Source: an uncultured Lachnospiraceae bacterium (lineage in GTDB: Bacteria > Bacillota > Clostridia > Lachnospirales > Lachnospiraceae). From it: a DNA stretch of 34,431 bases. Where the stretch lies: contig CANQAR010000041.1 of the NCBI GenBank assembly GCA_947588845.1, positions 1 to 34,431 on the forward strand, in the 5' to 3' direction. This document shows positions 23,881 through 30,109 of this stretch, piece after piece (within the stretch, counting starts at the first letter, position 1; each line of letters begins with the position of its first letter). The translations under genes and the position numbers were made by a program. The notes below the pieces were generated by a model that worked only from the letters and a program-made list of their open reading frames with translations, made no database searches and was not told the DNA's origin.

Positions 23881-23929
23881 GTCGGCCCGACTCTCCATGA
23901 GACAAACTAGGAAAGGAAAGTGTAACATT

Positions 23930-25003
23930 ATGAAACGAATTGGATTGCTGACCAGCGGGGGTGACTGCCAGGCTCTCAACGCTACAATGCGTGGTGTGGT
24001 AAAAGGTCTCTCCAGCAACATTAAGGAACTCGAGGTTTACGGTTTTATGAACGGCTACAAGGGTCTGATCTACGGAGATTACAGACTCCTTACCTCAAAG
24101 GATTTCTCAGGAATTCTGACAAAGGGCGGCACGTTCCTTGGCTCTTCGAGACAGCCGTTCAAACTGATGCGTGTTCCGGATGAAAAGGGTCTGGATAAAG
24201 TTGAGGCGATGAAGCAGAACTATTACAAGCTTCGTCTTGACTGTCTGGTAATCCTCGGCGGCAATGGAACACAGAAGACAGCGAACCTTCTGCGCGAGGA
24301 AGGACTGAACATCATCCATCTTCCGAAGACCATCGACAATGATATCTGGGGAACCGATATGACGTTCGGATTCTACAGCGCGGTCAATATCGCAACGGAA
24401 GCGATTGACTGCATCCACACGACGGCTGCTTCACACAACCGTGTATTTATCGTTGAGGTCATGGGTCACAAAGTTGGCTGGCTGACTCTGTACGCGGGTA
24501 TCGCAGGCGGCGCGGACATCATCCTTCTTCCGGAGATTCCGTATGATATCAAGAAGGTCATCGAGGCGATCGACCGCAGAACGCAGGCCGGCAAAGGCTT
24601 TACCGTAATCGCGGTTGCTGAGGGCGCGATCTCCAAGAAGGACGCGAAGCTGAGCAAGAAAGACTACAAGAAGAAACTGGAAGAGAGAAATTATCTGTCT
24701 GTAGCGTACGAGCTGGCAGATGAGATCAAGGCGGCGAACGGACCGGAAGTTCGTATCACGATTCCGGGACATACACAGCGCGGCGGCGCTCCGTGTCCAT
24801 ATGACCGTGTACTTTCCACCCGTATCGGTGTGAAGGCGGCAGAGCTCATCATGAAGGAAGAGTACGGCTACATGGTAGGTATTGTCAACGGCAAGATGAA
24901 GAAAGTTCCGCTCGGCGAGGTTGCCGGCAAGCTGAAGGTTGTTTCTCCGGATGATCAGATCATTCAGGAAGCGAAGCTGCTGGGCATCAGCTTTGGCGAC
25001 TGA
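23930..25003 (+). CDS. pfkA: 6-phosphofructokinase (mixed-signature type)
   Basis: Phosphorylates fructose 6-phosphate at C1 in glycolysis. The 357-aa protein has TSGGDCQALNATMRG (phosphoryl-donor loop), LGGNGTQKTA, LPKTIDNDIWGTDMTFGF (catalytic Asp136) and PGHTQRGGAP. Two donor-site positions are mixed: Gly113 (as in ATP enzymes) but Lys133 in PKTIDND (as in PPi enzymes). The Mg-binding Asp of GGDG is Asn112. ATP- versus PPi-dependence cannot be fixed by reading. ATG 23930 has AGGAAAG upstream; the open frame back to 23702 reads through the leader repeat and is rejected. It has its own promoter and terminator. Confidence 0.9.
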   Translation: MKRIGLLTSGGDCQALNATMRGVVKGLSSNIKELEVYGFMNGYKGLIYGDYRLLTSKDFSGILTKGGTFLGSSRQPFKLMRVPDEKGLDKVEAMKQNYYKLRLDCLVILGGNGTQKTANLLREEGLNIIHLPKTIDNDIWGTDMTFGFYSAVNIATEAIDCIHTTAASHNRVFIVEVMGHKVGWLTLYAGIAGGADIILLPEIPYDIKKVIEAIDRRTQAGKGFTVIAVAEGAISKKDAKLSKKDYKKKLEERNYLSVAYELADEIKAANGPEVRITIPGHTQRGGAPCPYDRVLSTRIGVKAAELIMKEEYGYMVGIVNGKMKKVPLGEVAGKLKVVSPDDQIIQEAKLLGISFGD

Positions 25004-25088
25004 TCCGAATCAGGAGAGGGCAGGCAGTCTGTTCTGGAGGGAAACAGACAGGTCACTGCAAATAAAATATTGCGGATAAGAAACATAT

Positions 25089-25120
25089 CTGGCGGGCGAG
25101 TTATCACCCGCCAGTCTTTT
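25089..25120 (+). terminator. Terminator of pfkA
   Basis: CTGGCGGG (25089-25096) pairs perfectly with CCCGCCAG (25107-25114), followed by TCTTTT. It is a clear intrinsic terminator 85 bases after the pfkA stop. No 4.5S/SRP RNA was recognised between here and dnaX. Confidence 0.85.
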
Positions 25121-25146
25121 ACTGTGAGCAGGACAGGAGAGCAGAT

Positions 25147-27138
25147 ATGGGTTATACGGCATTATACAGGAAATTTCGCCCCGATACTTTTGCGGATGTG
25201 AAGGGGCAGGATCACATCGTAAAGACATTGAAGAATCAGATACAGGCGGAACGCATCGGCCATGCGTATCTGTTCTGCGGCACCAGAGGAACGGGAAAGA
25301 CATCCGTCGCGAAAATTTTTGCGCGGGCGGTCAACTGCGAGCACCCTGTGGACGGAAGTCCCTGCAATGAATGCGCCGCCTGCCGCGCGATCGCAGACGG
25401 GTCATCCATGAATGTGATCGAGATCGACGCGGCGTCGAACAATGGTGTTGATAATATCCGGGAGATCCGGGAGGAAGTTTCCTACTCTCCGGCGCAGGGA
25501 AAGTACAAAGTATATATCATTGATGAAGTTCATATGCTTTCAATCGGGGCGTTCAACGCACTGCTGAAGACGCTGGAGGAACCTCCTTCCTATGTGATCT
25601 TTATACTGGCGACAACTGAGGCACATAAGATACCGGTAACAATCCTGTCACGGTGTCAGCGGTATGACTTCAAAAGGATCAGCCAGGAGACCATACTTGC
25701 GAGGCTGCAGGAGCTGATGGAGAAAGAGCATGTCGATGTCGAAGAAAAAGCCCTGCGCTATGTGGCGAAGAAGGGGGACGGAGCCATGCGCGACGCGCTC
25801 AGCCTTCTGGATCAGTGCATCGCGTTCTATCTGGGGGAGACGCTGACCTATGACAAAGTGCTTGAGGTGCTTGGCGCTGTCGACACAGATGTGTACAGCG
25901 GTCTGCTGCGCAAACTGCTGGCGGAGGACATTGTCGGGGCGATCAGTACGCTTGAGTCGCTGATTATGGGAGGCGCTGACCTGCTTCAGTTTGTCAATGA
26001 TTTTACCTGGTATCTGCGCAACCTGATGCTGCTCAAGGCGTCCGAGGATATGGAGGATGTGCTCGATGTCTCGACGGAGAATCTGAACCAGCTGCGGCAG
26101 GAAGCCGGTATGGTCCGCAGCGATACACTGATGCGGTATATCCGGATCTTTTCGGAGCTGTCCAACACGATCCGCAATTCCACAAACCGTCGCGTCCTGG
26201 TTGAGATGGCCATGATCAAACTCTGCAAACCGGAATCCGAGCGGGATGAGCTGTCGCTGGTGGAGCGCATCCGCAAGCTTGAACACAGGCTGGAGCAGAT
26301 CGGGAACTGGCCGGGCGGAGGGTATCCGGGGATTCCGGGCAGTTATGCGGGAGGGCAGGCTGGAAGTTTTGCGCCCGCTTGGACAGGAGCTCCGTCCGGA
26401 ATGTATGCAGGAATGGCGCCAGGCAGTCATGCGGGGATGTCATCAGGTATACAGGCAGGAAATCCGGAAGGAGCGGCTGTCGGTGGTTCCGCAGGATATC
26501 TCAATCCGGCTGATGCGGCATATCCGTCGGAAGCAGATTACTACAGTGCAATGGCAGCGATGCAGCCCGCTGATGATTATTCCGGCGAGCCGGGAGTGCA
26601 GTCAGTCGGGGATTATCCGGGCGGTGCGGGAACACCTTCGGGTGTTTTCTCTGGGACTTCGGGAATGCAGTCTGTTCCGGGCGCTTCTGGTATTCCGGGA
26701 GGGAACTTTAATCCGGCGCAGAGCAATCCTGCAGGCGGATATGGAACTGCCGGACCGGTTTCCATGCCCTATCAGAAAGCTGTCCCGGAAGATCTGCGGC
26801 AGGTCAAAGCCATGTGGAAGGTCATCATCTCCGAGACGAGCGGACGGTTTAAAATTTTGTTATCATCTGCCGAAGTAAAATTCAATGTGCAGGATCCCAA
26901 TGACAATCGATTGTACGTTGTGTTTGCGGATTTTCTTGCCGAGCGTTATCTGCATAATCAAGAGCGCAAAAAAGAGCTGGAGCAGATCATCGCGGAAAAG
27001 ATCGGAAAACAGATCGAGGTGAAATTTATCCTCGCCGCTGATGAGGGAATCCAGAGAGCGCCGCTCGGGAAGATTGACATCGATGAGCGGATCAGGGAGT
27101 TTATTCACACAGAGGTAGAGATCGAGGATGAGGATTAA
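25147..27138 (+). CDS. dnaX: DNA polymerase III subunit gamma/tau
   Basis: A 663-aa clamp-loader ATPase. The AAA+ domain has Walker A GTRGTGKTS (about 45-53), a zinc-binding set (Cys of NCEHP, then CNECAAC), Walker B IDEVHML and the sensor SRC of ILSRCQRYDF. Domain III ends near residue 385. Residues about 390-535 are a low-complexity linker rich in Gly, Pro, Ser and Ala with short PG/AG repeats, before a C-terminal domain (about 545-663) that should contact the polymerase. ATG 25147 has AGGAGAGC upstream. The usual followers ybaB and recR are missing: a convergent gene comes next. No frameshift signal for a gamma form was seen. Confidence 0.94.
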   Translation: MGYTALYRKFRPDTFADVKGQDHIVKTLKNQIQAERIGHAYLFCGTRGTGKTSVAKIFARAVNCEHPVDGSPCNECAACRAIADGSSMNVIEIDAASNNGVDNIREIREEVSYSPAQGKYKVYIIDEVHMLSIGAFNALLKTLEEPPSYVIFILATTEAHKIPVTILSRCQRYDFKRISQETILARLQELMEKEHVDVEEKALRYVAKKGDGAMRDALSLLDQCIAFYLGETLTYDKVLEVLGAVDTDVYSGLLRKLLAEDIVGAISTLESLIMGGADLLQFVNDFTWYLRNLMLLKASEDMEDVLDVSTENLNQLRQEAGMVRSDTLMRYIRIFSELSNTIRNSTNRRVLVEMAMIKLCKPESERDELSLVERIRKLEHRLEQIGNWPGGGYPGIPGSYAGGQAGSFAPAWTGAPSGMYAGMAPGSHAGMSSGIQAGNPEGAAVGGSAGYLNPADAAYPSEADYYSAMAAMQPADDYSGEPGVQSVGDYPGGAGTPSGVFSGTSGMQSVPGASGIPGGNFNPAQSNPAGGYGTAGPVSMPYQKAVPEDLRQVKAMWKVIISETSGRFKILLSSAEVKFNVQDPNDNRLYVVFADFLAERYLHNQERKKELEQIIAEKIGKQIEVKFILAADEGIQRAPLGKIDIDERIREFIHTEVEIEDED

Positions 27139-27163
27139 AAAAGATGCTTCACAGGCAGATGCA

Positions 27164-27205
27164 GAGCTGCAGAATACGCAAAAATCTGGGATAATTCCGC
27201 AGCTC
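27164..27205. terminator. Hairpin between convergent dnaX and amidotransferase genes
   Basis: GAGCTGC-a-GAAT (27164-27175) pairs with ATTC-c-GCAGCTC (27194-27205), an 11-bp stem with one mismatch and an 18-base loop. It could serve both strands, but neither side has a good T-run. Confidence 0.45.
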
Positions 27206-27219
27206 ATAGATGGAAAGAT

Positions 27220-27924
27220 TTATCGGATCTGAGCATTCACAAATGCCTGGAAGATCTTCCTGCTCTGCGCATCGGTGCGCCAGGAAAATTCCGGATGCCA
27301 CTGCACGGCCCATACAAAGTGCTTCTCCGGCATACAGACAGCCTCAACCAGGCCGTCCGGCGCATAAGCCATCGGCTGAAGCTGTGGTGAGAGTGCTTTT
27401 ATCGCCTGATGGTGACAGCTGTTGACGGGAAGACGGCAAGTCCCCAGAAGTTCATGCAGCGGAGATCCCGTTTCAATGACCACTTCATGGGCGGGGATGT
27501 CGTACGGGGGGCTCTGCCGATGTGTGAGGCTGGATGGATGCTGTGTCGGGAGATCCTGATACAGCGTTCCTCCCAGCGCCGCGTTGAGAAACTGAATGCC
27601 GCGGCAGATGCCGAGGATCGGTTTATCCGCGGCGAGCGCTTTTTTGAGGAGCGGGAGTTCCATCCGATCGCGAGCAGGACAGCACTCGGCGCACTGCGGC
27701 AGTTTTTCCTCGCCGTAAAGTTCCGGAGAGACATCATGCCCTCCGGTAAACAAAAAGCCGCTGCACATCGCGAGAATCTGCTCCAGATCTGCGGCGTCGT
27801 CAGTGAGAGGCAGCATCAGCGGCAGGCCGCCGGCCTGTGCGATGCCTTCCATATAGCCTGGAAGCATCCAGTAGCTTTCTTTTTCGATGTCAACAAGCGG
27901 TACAATTCCAATCACAGGTTTCAT
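27220..27924 (-). CDS. Class C26 gamma-glutamyl hydrolase-like amidotransferase (PuuD type)
   Basis: A 234-aa class I glutamine amidotransferase-like hydrolase. The catalytic Cys107 is in LGICRGIQFLN, with His210 and Glu212 in AVQWHPEF. FTGGHDVSPELYGE is the characteristic oxyanion-loop stretch of the gamma-Glu-GABA hydrolase group, so it probably cleaves gamma-glutamyl amides. It starts at ATG 27924 after GGAG, 9 bases away. No puuA or other polyamine genes are near, so puuD function proper is not supported. It has its own promoter, and it converges on dnaX. Confidence 0.85.
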   Translation of the reverse strand: MKPVIGIVPLVDIEKESYWMLPGYMEGIAQAGGLPLMLPLTDDAADLEQILAMCSGFLFTGGHDVSPELYGEEKLPQCAECCPARDRMELPLLKKALAADKPILGICRGIQFLNAALGGTLYQDLPTQHPSSLTHRQSPPYDIPAHEVVIETGSPLHELLGTCRLPVNSCHHQAIKALSPQLQPMAYAPDGLVEAVCMPEKHFVWAVQWHPEFSWRTDAQSRKIFQAFVNAQIR

Positions 27925-28013
27925 CTATGTCATCTCCATTTCTGTCCTGGTCTGAACCTGTCCGGTGTGAAAATTTTCCTCAGTATAACAGATACAGATC
28001 AGAATTTCACGTT

Positions 28014-28041
28014 ATTATACCAGAGAGTATTATACTTTCAA
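28014..28041 (-). promoter_or_regulatory. Promoter for the C26 amidotransferase gene
   Basis: On the minus strand TTGAAA (28041-28036), 16-bp spacer, TATAAT (28019-28014). The leader is about 80 nt. Confidence 0.7.
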
Positions 28042-28087
28042 GAATAATATAAAAAATAATTCGGCAAAAGCGTGCAGAAAGACTGCC

Positions 28088-28642
28088 TTATTTCAGAAAC
28101 TCGGCAATATCAGGGAAATTGATAAACAGATCACTGTAAATGCGGGATCCGACTGATTCGGAAAAAGTATAGTCCCAGGTATCTTCTGACTCAAAATCGT
28201 ATACAACGACGCGTTTTTTGTCAGGATCTACAATCCAGTATTCTCTGACGCCGGAGGTGCGGTATTTGAAAAGTTTTATAAAATAATCCATTCTTCTGCT
28301 GCCAGGAGACACAATTTCTATAATCCAGTCGGGCGCTCCCAGACAGCCTTTATCCGTGAGCTTTGACCTGTCACAGATTACGGATATATCCGGTTCCACA
28401 TAGTTTGTATCGTCTTTATTCAAAAATACAGCAAATGGAGCAAAAAACGGTTCACAGGGACCTCCCTTTGATTTAATGTAAGAATTTATGGAAGAAAAAA
28501 GCTCACGGGCTATCGTCTGATGTATGCGGCTGGGCGGTGCCATCATATACATCTGTCCGTCGATCAATTCTGCGCGTGTTCCATCCGGCAGAGCGTAAAT
28601 ATCATCGATGGTATAAAGATCTTCCTGTGCGAATGCGGGCAT
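28088..28642 (-). CDS. Uma2 family (DUF820) putative endonuclease
   Basis: A 184-aa PD-(D/E)XK-fold protein. Landmarks are YTIDDIYALPDGTRAELIDGQMYMM, partly (LPDGTRAELIDGQ), VEPDISVICD (first acidic residue) and DWIIEIVSPGS (E-x-hydrophobic-S in place of a typical E-x-K), then YRTSGVREYWIVDPD. The family is abundant in cyanobacteria and some Firmicutes and its function is not known; nuclease activity is inferred from the fold. I place the start at 28642, where AAAGGAAG is 7 bases upstream; ATG 28660 lacks a site. A TTGACC-17-TGTTAT promoter (28687-28659) would fit this start. It is divergent from the toxin gene. Confidence 0.78.
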   Translation of the reverse strand: MPAFAQEDLYTIDDIYALPDGTRAELIDGQMYMMAPPSRIHQTIARELFSSINSYIKSKGGPCEPFFAPFAVFLNKDDTNYVEPDISVICDRSKLTDKGCLGAPDWIIEIVSPGSRRMDYFIKLFKYRTSGVREYWIVDPDKKRVVVYDFESEDTWDYTFSESVGSRIYSDLFINFPDIAEFLK

Positions 28643-28673
28643 GGCAACACTTCCTTTCATAACAATATTTTAA

Positions 28674-28723
28674 GATGTCAGGGTCAAAAGTCCAAATTCA
28701 TGGCATCTTTTGCCCCCAACATC
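28674..28723. repeat. Hairpin with GGGtCAAAAG arms
   Basis: GATGT/ACATC, GGG/CCC and CAAAAG (28685-28690)/CTTTTG (28707-28712) form a 50-bp imperfect hairpin upstream of the Uma2 gene. It overlaps that gene's possible -35 region. It vaguely recalls the GACCCTGGCATCA end of the 83-bp repeat, but it is not a copy of it. Confidence 0.5.
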
Positions 28724-28763
28724 CTCTTAAATTTTACAAAGAGTCTTTAAATAAAGAGAGGGA

Positions 28764-28792
28764 TTGAAAATTTATTTTATTGATGCTATGAT
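28764..28792 (+). promoter_or_regulatory. Toxin promoter
   Basis: TTGAAA at 28764-28769, exactly 17 bases, TATGAT at 28787-28792. The expected start near 28799 gives a leader of about 148 nt, unusually long for a 39-codon gene. Confidence 0.75.
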
Positions 28793-28832
28793 TATAACAT
28801 GGCGAGAGCCATCAGGAAAGTACCCACGACAG

Positions 28833-28882
28833 GGCGCTAAGCGTCCGGGGGACGCTTGTTTAGCGCCGACCGGAGCGAAGCG
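28833..28882 (+). repeat. GACCG-box hairpin element, copy A, in the toxin leader
   Basis: GGCGCT (28833-28838) pairs with AGCGCC (28862-28867). Inside, AAGCGTCC pairs with GGACGCTT around GGG. A GTTT sits between the inner and outer 3' arms, then comes GACCGGAGCGAAGCG. The same plan with other stem bases occurs at 29766-29798 and 29799-29846. Confidence 0.8.
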
Positions 28883-28891
28883 TAGAGGAAG

Positions 28892-28938
28892 CCTCCCGAT
28901 TTTTCCCCTGGTTTGCCAGGAGTACATAGGAAGGGAGG
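28892..28938 (+). promoter_or_regulatory. Ribosome-binding-site sequestration in toxin leader
   Basis: CCTCCC at 28892-28897 is complementary to GGGAGG at 28933-28938, the toxin ribosome binding site. The small hairpin CCTGG-tttg-CCAGG (28907-28920) stacks between them. This fold would keep the toxin mRNA closed to ribosomes, as known for several type I toxin mRNAs. Confidence 0.6.
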
Positions 28939-28946
28939 TGCGTGAT

Positions 28947-29066
28947 ATGACAGCTGCGGATATTATTTTGATATTTATAGGGATAATCGGGCTACTGATT
29001 TCCTTTGGCAGTTTGATTGTTGCGTTTCTGACCTTTCTCGATAAGAGAAACAGTAAGAAAGGTTAA
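28947..29066 (+). CDS. Putative holin-like type I toxin
   Basis: A 39-aa peptide starting at ATG 28947 behind GGGAGGTG. It has a short polar start, one membrane helix (IILIFIGIIGLLISFGSLIV), then FLTFLDKRNSKKG, a basic tail. This is the signature of the small holin-like toxins of Firmicutes (Fst/TxpA/BsrG-like, Pfam Hol_Tox type), which insert in the membrane and stop growth when over-made. A longer frame starting in the promoter (28764) is not credible, since it would need the promoter and hairpin repeat to be coding. The gene has its own promoter, sequestered ribosome binding site and a convergent antisense RNA gene. Confidence 0.8.
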   Translation: MTAADIILIFIGIIGLLISFGSLIVAFLTFLDKRNSKKG

Positions 29067-29068
29067 AA

Positions 29069-29100
29069 AAATGCCTCACCTGTCTGCACACAGATGAGGC
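29069..29100 (-). terminator. Terminator of the antisense RNA
   Basis: Minus-strand hairpin from 29100 to 29073, 11-bp stem with one mismatch and a 6-base loop, directly followed by ATTTTTTT. On the plus strand the tail is A-rich, so it is directional. Confidence 0.8.
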
Positions 29101-29130
29101 GATGTCCTTCGGGACATTAAACCCATCGGG

Positions 29131-29158
29131 AGCATCCGCTTTGGAGTGGGTGCTTTTC
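29131..29158 (+). terminator. Terminator of the toxin mRNA
   Basis: AGCATCC (29131-29137) pairs with GGGTGCT (29148-29154, one G-T pair), followed by TTTCC. It falls at the predicted start of the antisense RNA, so the two transcripts would overlap by about 90 nt. Confidence 0.6.
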
Positions 29159-29166
29159 CTGCATTT

Positions 29167-29195
29167 ACTATAGCATAAGAGGCAGGAAAGATCAA
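29167..29195 (-). promoter_or_regulatory. Antitoxin RNA promoter
   Basis: On the minus strand TTGATC (29195-29190), exactly 17 bases, TATAGT (29172-29167) with an extended -10 TGC. There is no ORF downstream, which fits a small RNA gene. Confidence 0.75.
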
Positions 29196-29225
29196 TAATT
29201 AATTTTGAAATGGGAGGAATCACAA

Positions 29226-29663
29226 ATGGATATTGAATTACTGAGAAAAGATATGGTAGCGGCAATGAAGGCGAAGGACAAGCCGAGGAAAGAGGCAATT
29301 TCCTCTCTGATCTCCGCGGTCAAGAAGCTTGCGATCGACGAAGGCTGCCGCGACGATATTCCGGAAGAGCTGGTCGTCCGCGCGATCTTAAAGGAGCAGA
29401 AGACGGCGAAAGAGCAGGTCGATACCTGTCCGGACAGCCGCCCGGAGCTGAAGGCGGAGTATTCGTTCCGCTATCAGGTGATCTCGGAGTATGCGCCGGC
29501 CATGATGTCCGCCGATGAGATCAAGGCATACATTCTTGATAAGTTTGCCGAGGTGGCGGCGACGAAGAACAAGGGACAGATCATGAAAGCGGTTATGGGC
29601 GATCTGAAAGGGAAGGCTGACGGAAAGGTGATCAATCAGGTGGTCGGAGAGCTTTGTAAATAA
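29226..29663 (+). CDS. GatB/YqeY domain-containing protein
   Basis: A 145-aa helical protein of the YqeY family, related to the C-terminal tail of GatB that binds tRNA in the amidotransferase complex. Blocks are MVAAMKAKDKPRKEAISSL, DIPEELVVRAILKEQKTAKEQ and NKGQIMKAVMGDLKGKADG-x-V. Its cellular role is not settled. ATG 29226 follows GGAGGAAT. No strong promoter is visible in the short gap after the toxin locus. It ends with a strong terminator, so it is a separate unit. Confidence 0.9.
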   Translation: MDIELLRKDMVAAMKAKDKPRKEAISSLISAVKKLAIDEGCRDDIPEELVVRAILKEQKTAKEQVDTCPDSRPELKAEYSFRYQVISEYAPAMMSADEIKAYILDKFAEVAATKNKGQIMKAVMGDLKGKADGKVINQVVGELCK

Positions 29664-29680
29664 AAGAAATGAAATGTCTG

Positions 29681-29720
29681 ATCGGGCAGGAGACGGTTTT
29701 TCCCTGCCCGATTCTTTCTT
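29681..29720 (+). terminator. Terminator of yqeY
   Basis: ATCGGGCAGG (29681-29690) pairs perfectly with CCTGCCCGAT (29703-29712), followed by TCTTTCTTT. Confidence 0.85.
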
Positions 29721-29751
29721 TGTGTCACAGGAAATTTCGTCCTGTGACACA
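29721..29751. repeat. Perfect 12-bp hairpin
   Basis: TGTGTCACAGGA (29721-29732) and TCCTGTGACACA (29740-29751) are exact inverted copies around AATTTCG. It touches the yqeY terminator and is followed by AAAAAG, so on the minus strand it is preceded by a T-run rather than followed by one. It might be a protein-binding site or mRNA end. Confidence 0.6.
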
Positions 29752-29765
29752 AAAAGCCTCCGGCG

Positions 29766-29798
29766 GGTGCTGCGCGCCAGTGACGCGCGTTTAGCACC
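29766..29798 (+). repeat. GACCG-box hairpin element, copy B (without box)
   Basis: GGTGCT pairs with AGCACC; inside, GCGCGCC pairs with GACGCGC around AGT with one mismatch, and GTTT precedes the outer 3' arm (its last bases at 29789-29792). The next copy begins immediately at 29799, so its own GACCG box is replaced by copy C. Confidence 0.75.
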
Positions 29799-29846
29799 GG
29801 TTCTGAGTGCCGGTGGCACTCGTTTAGAACCGACCGAAACGAAGTG
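29799..29846 (+). repeat. GACCG-box hairpin element, copy C
   Basis: GGTTCT (29799-29804) pairs with AGAACC (29826-29831); GAGTGCC (29805-29811) pairs perfectly with GGCACTC (29815-29821) around GGT; GTTT spacer at 29822-29825; then GACCGAAACGAAGTG. All pairs differ from copies A and B but pair fully. Confidence 0.8.
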
Positions 29847-30030
29847 AAGACCCGGAACGGAGTGGAGAGCGCAGCTCGCAGAGAGGAAACTGCTGCTTCG
29901 CAGCCTGCTCGCGCGCGAAAAACCACCTCCTGCTCGATTGCAGGCCTTTGTTTTGTGTATTTCGGCAGGGAAAATACAGGCAGATCTCCCTCGGTATGTG
30001 TAAAAGTACCAAAAAGAATCGAACTTGGAA
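29847..30030. other. Non-coding stretch before the transporter promoter
   Basis: It contains GCTGC-ttc-GCAGC (near 29900) and GCGCGCG-type sequence but no convincing ORF. Frames crossing it run through repeats and lack ribosome binding sites. Confidence 0.4.
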
Positions 30031-30059
30031 TTGACAGTTGTTGTACAAGATTGTATACT
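30031..30059 (+). promoter_or_regulatory. Promoter of the transporter operon, with palindrome in the spacer
   Basis: TTGACA (30031-30036), 17-bp spacer, TATACT (30054-30059), close to consensus. The spacer holds TTGTACAA (30040-30047), an 8-bp palindrome resembling a shortened GntR-type site, suggesting repression. Confidence 0.8.
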
Positions 30060-30109
30060 TATCCATGGTGCTTTAGCAGGCCAATACGTTAATGAAAAGG
30101 AGAAACAAG

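Larger units (their letters stand above)
29069..29160 (-). ncRNA. Antisense antitoxin RNA (about 92 nt)
   Basis: On the minus strand, a promoter at 29195-29167 predicts a start near 29160. The transcript would hold the stems AGCACCC/GGATGCT and ATGTCC-cgaa-GGACAT and end at a textbook terminator, GCCTCATCTGT/ACAGGTGAGGC plus ATTTTTTT, reaching about 29069. It lies opposite the whole 3' untranslated region of the toxin mRNA, from just after the toxin stop to the toxin terminator, as in known type I pairs where duplex formation leads to decay or blocks translation. The RNA itself is predicted. Confidence 0.7.

Noticed and set aside
23702-23929. In-frame N-terminal extension of phosphofructokinase
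   Set aside because: It reads through the leader repeat and starts at the promoter itself; the family start and ribosome binding site are at 23930.
25004-25146. SRP (4.5S) RNA before dnaX
   Set aside because: The gap has only a terminator; the conserved SRP tetraloop region was not found.
26955-26985. Possible DnaX frameshift site (run of A's)
   Set aside because: In the reading frame it is C-AAA-AAA-G, not a proper X-XXY-YYZ heptamer, and it lies too near the 3' end to produce a gamma form.
27409-28047. 212-codon plus-strand ORF opposite the C26 gene
   Set aside because: The opposite strand has a clear catalytic triad and promoter; this frame has no recognisable domain.
28520-28750. Small plus-strand ORF opposite the Uma2 gene
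   Set aside because: It lies antisense to a well-supported gene and its tail crosses a hairpin; no ribosome binding site.
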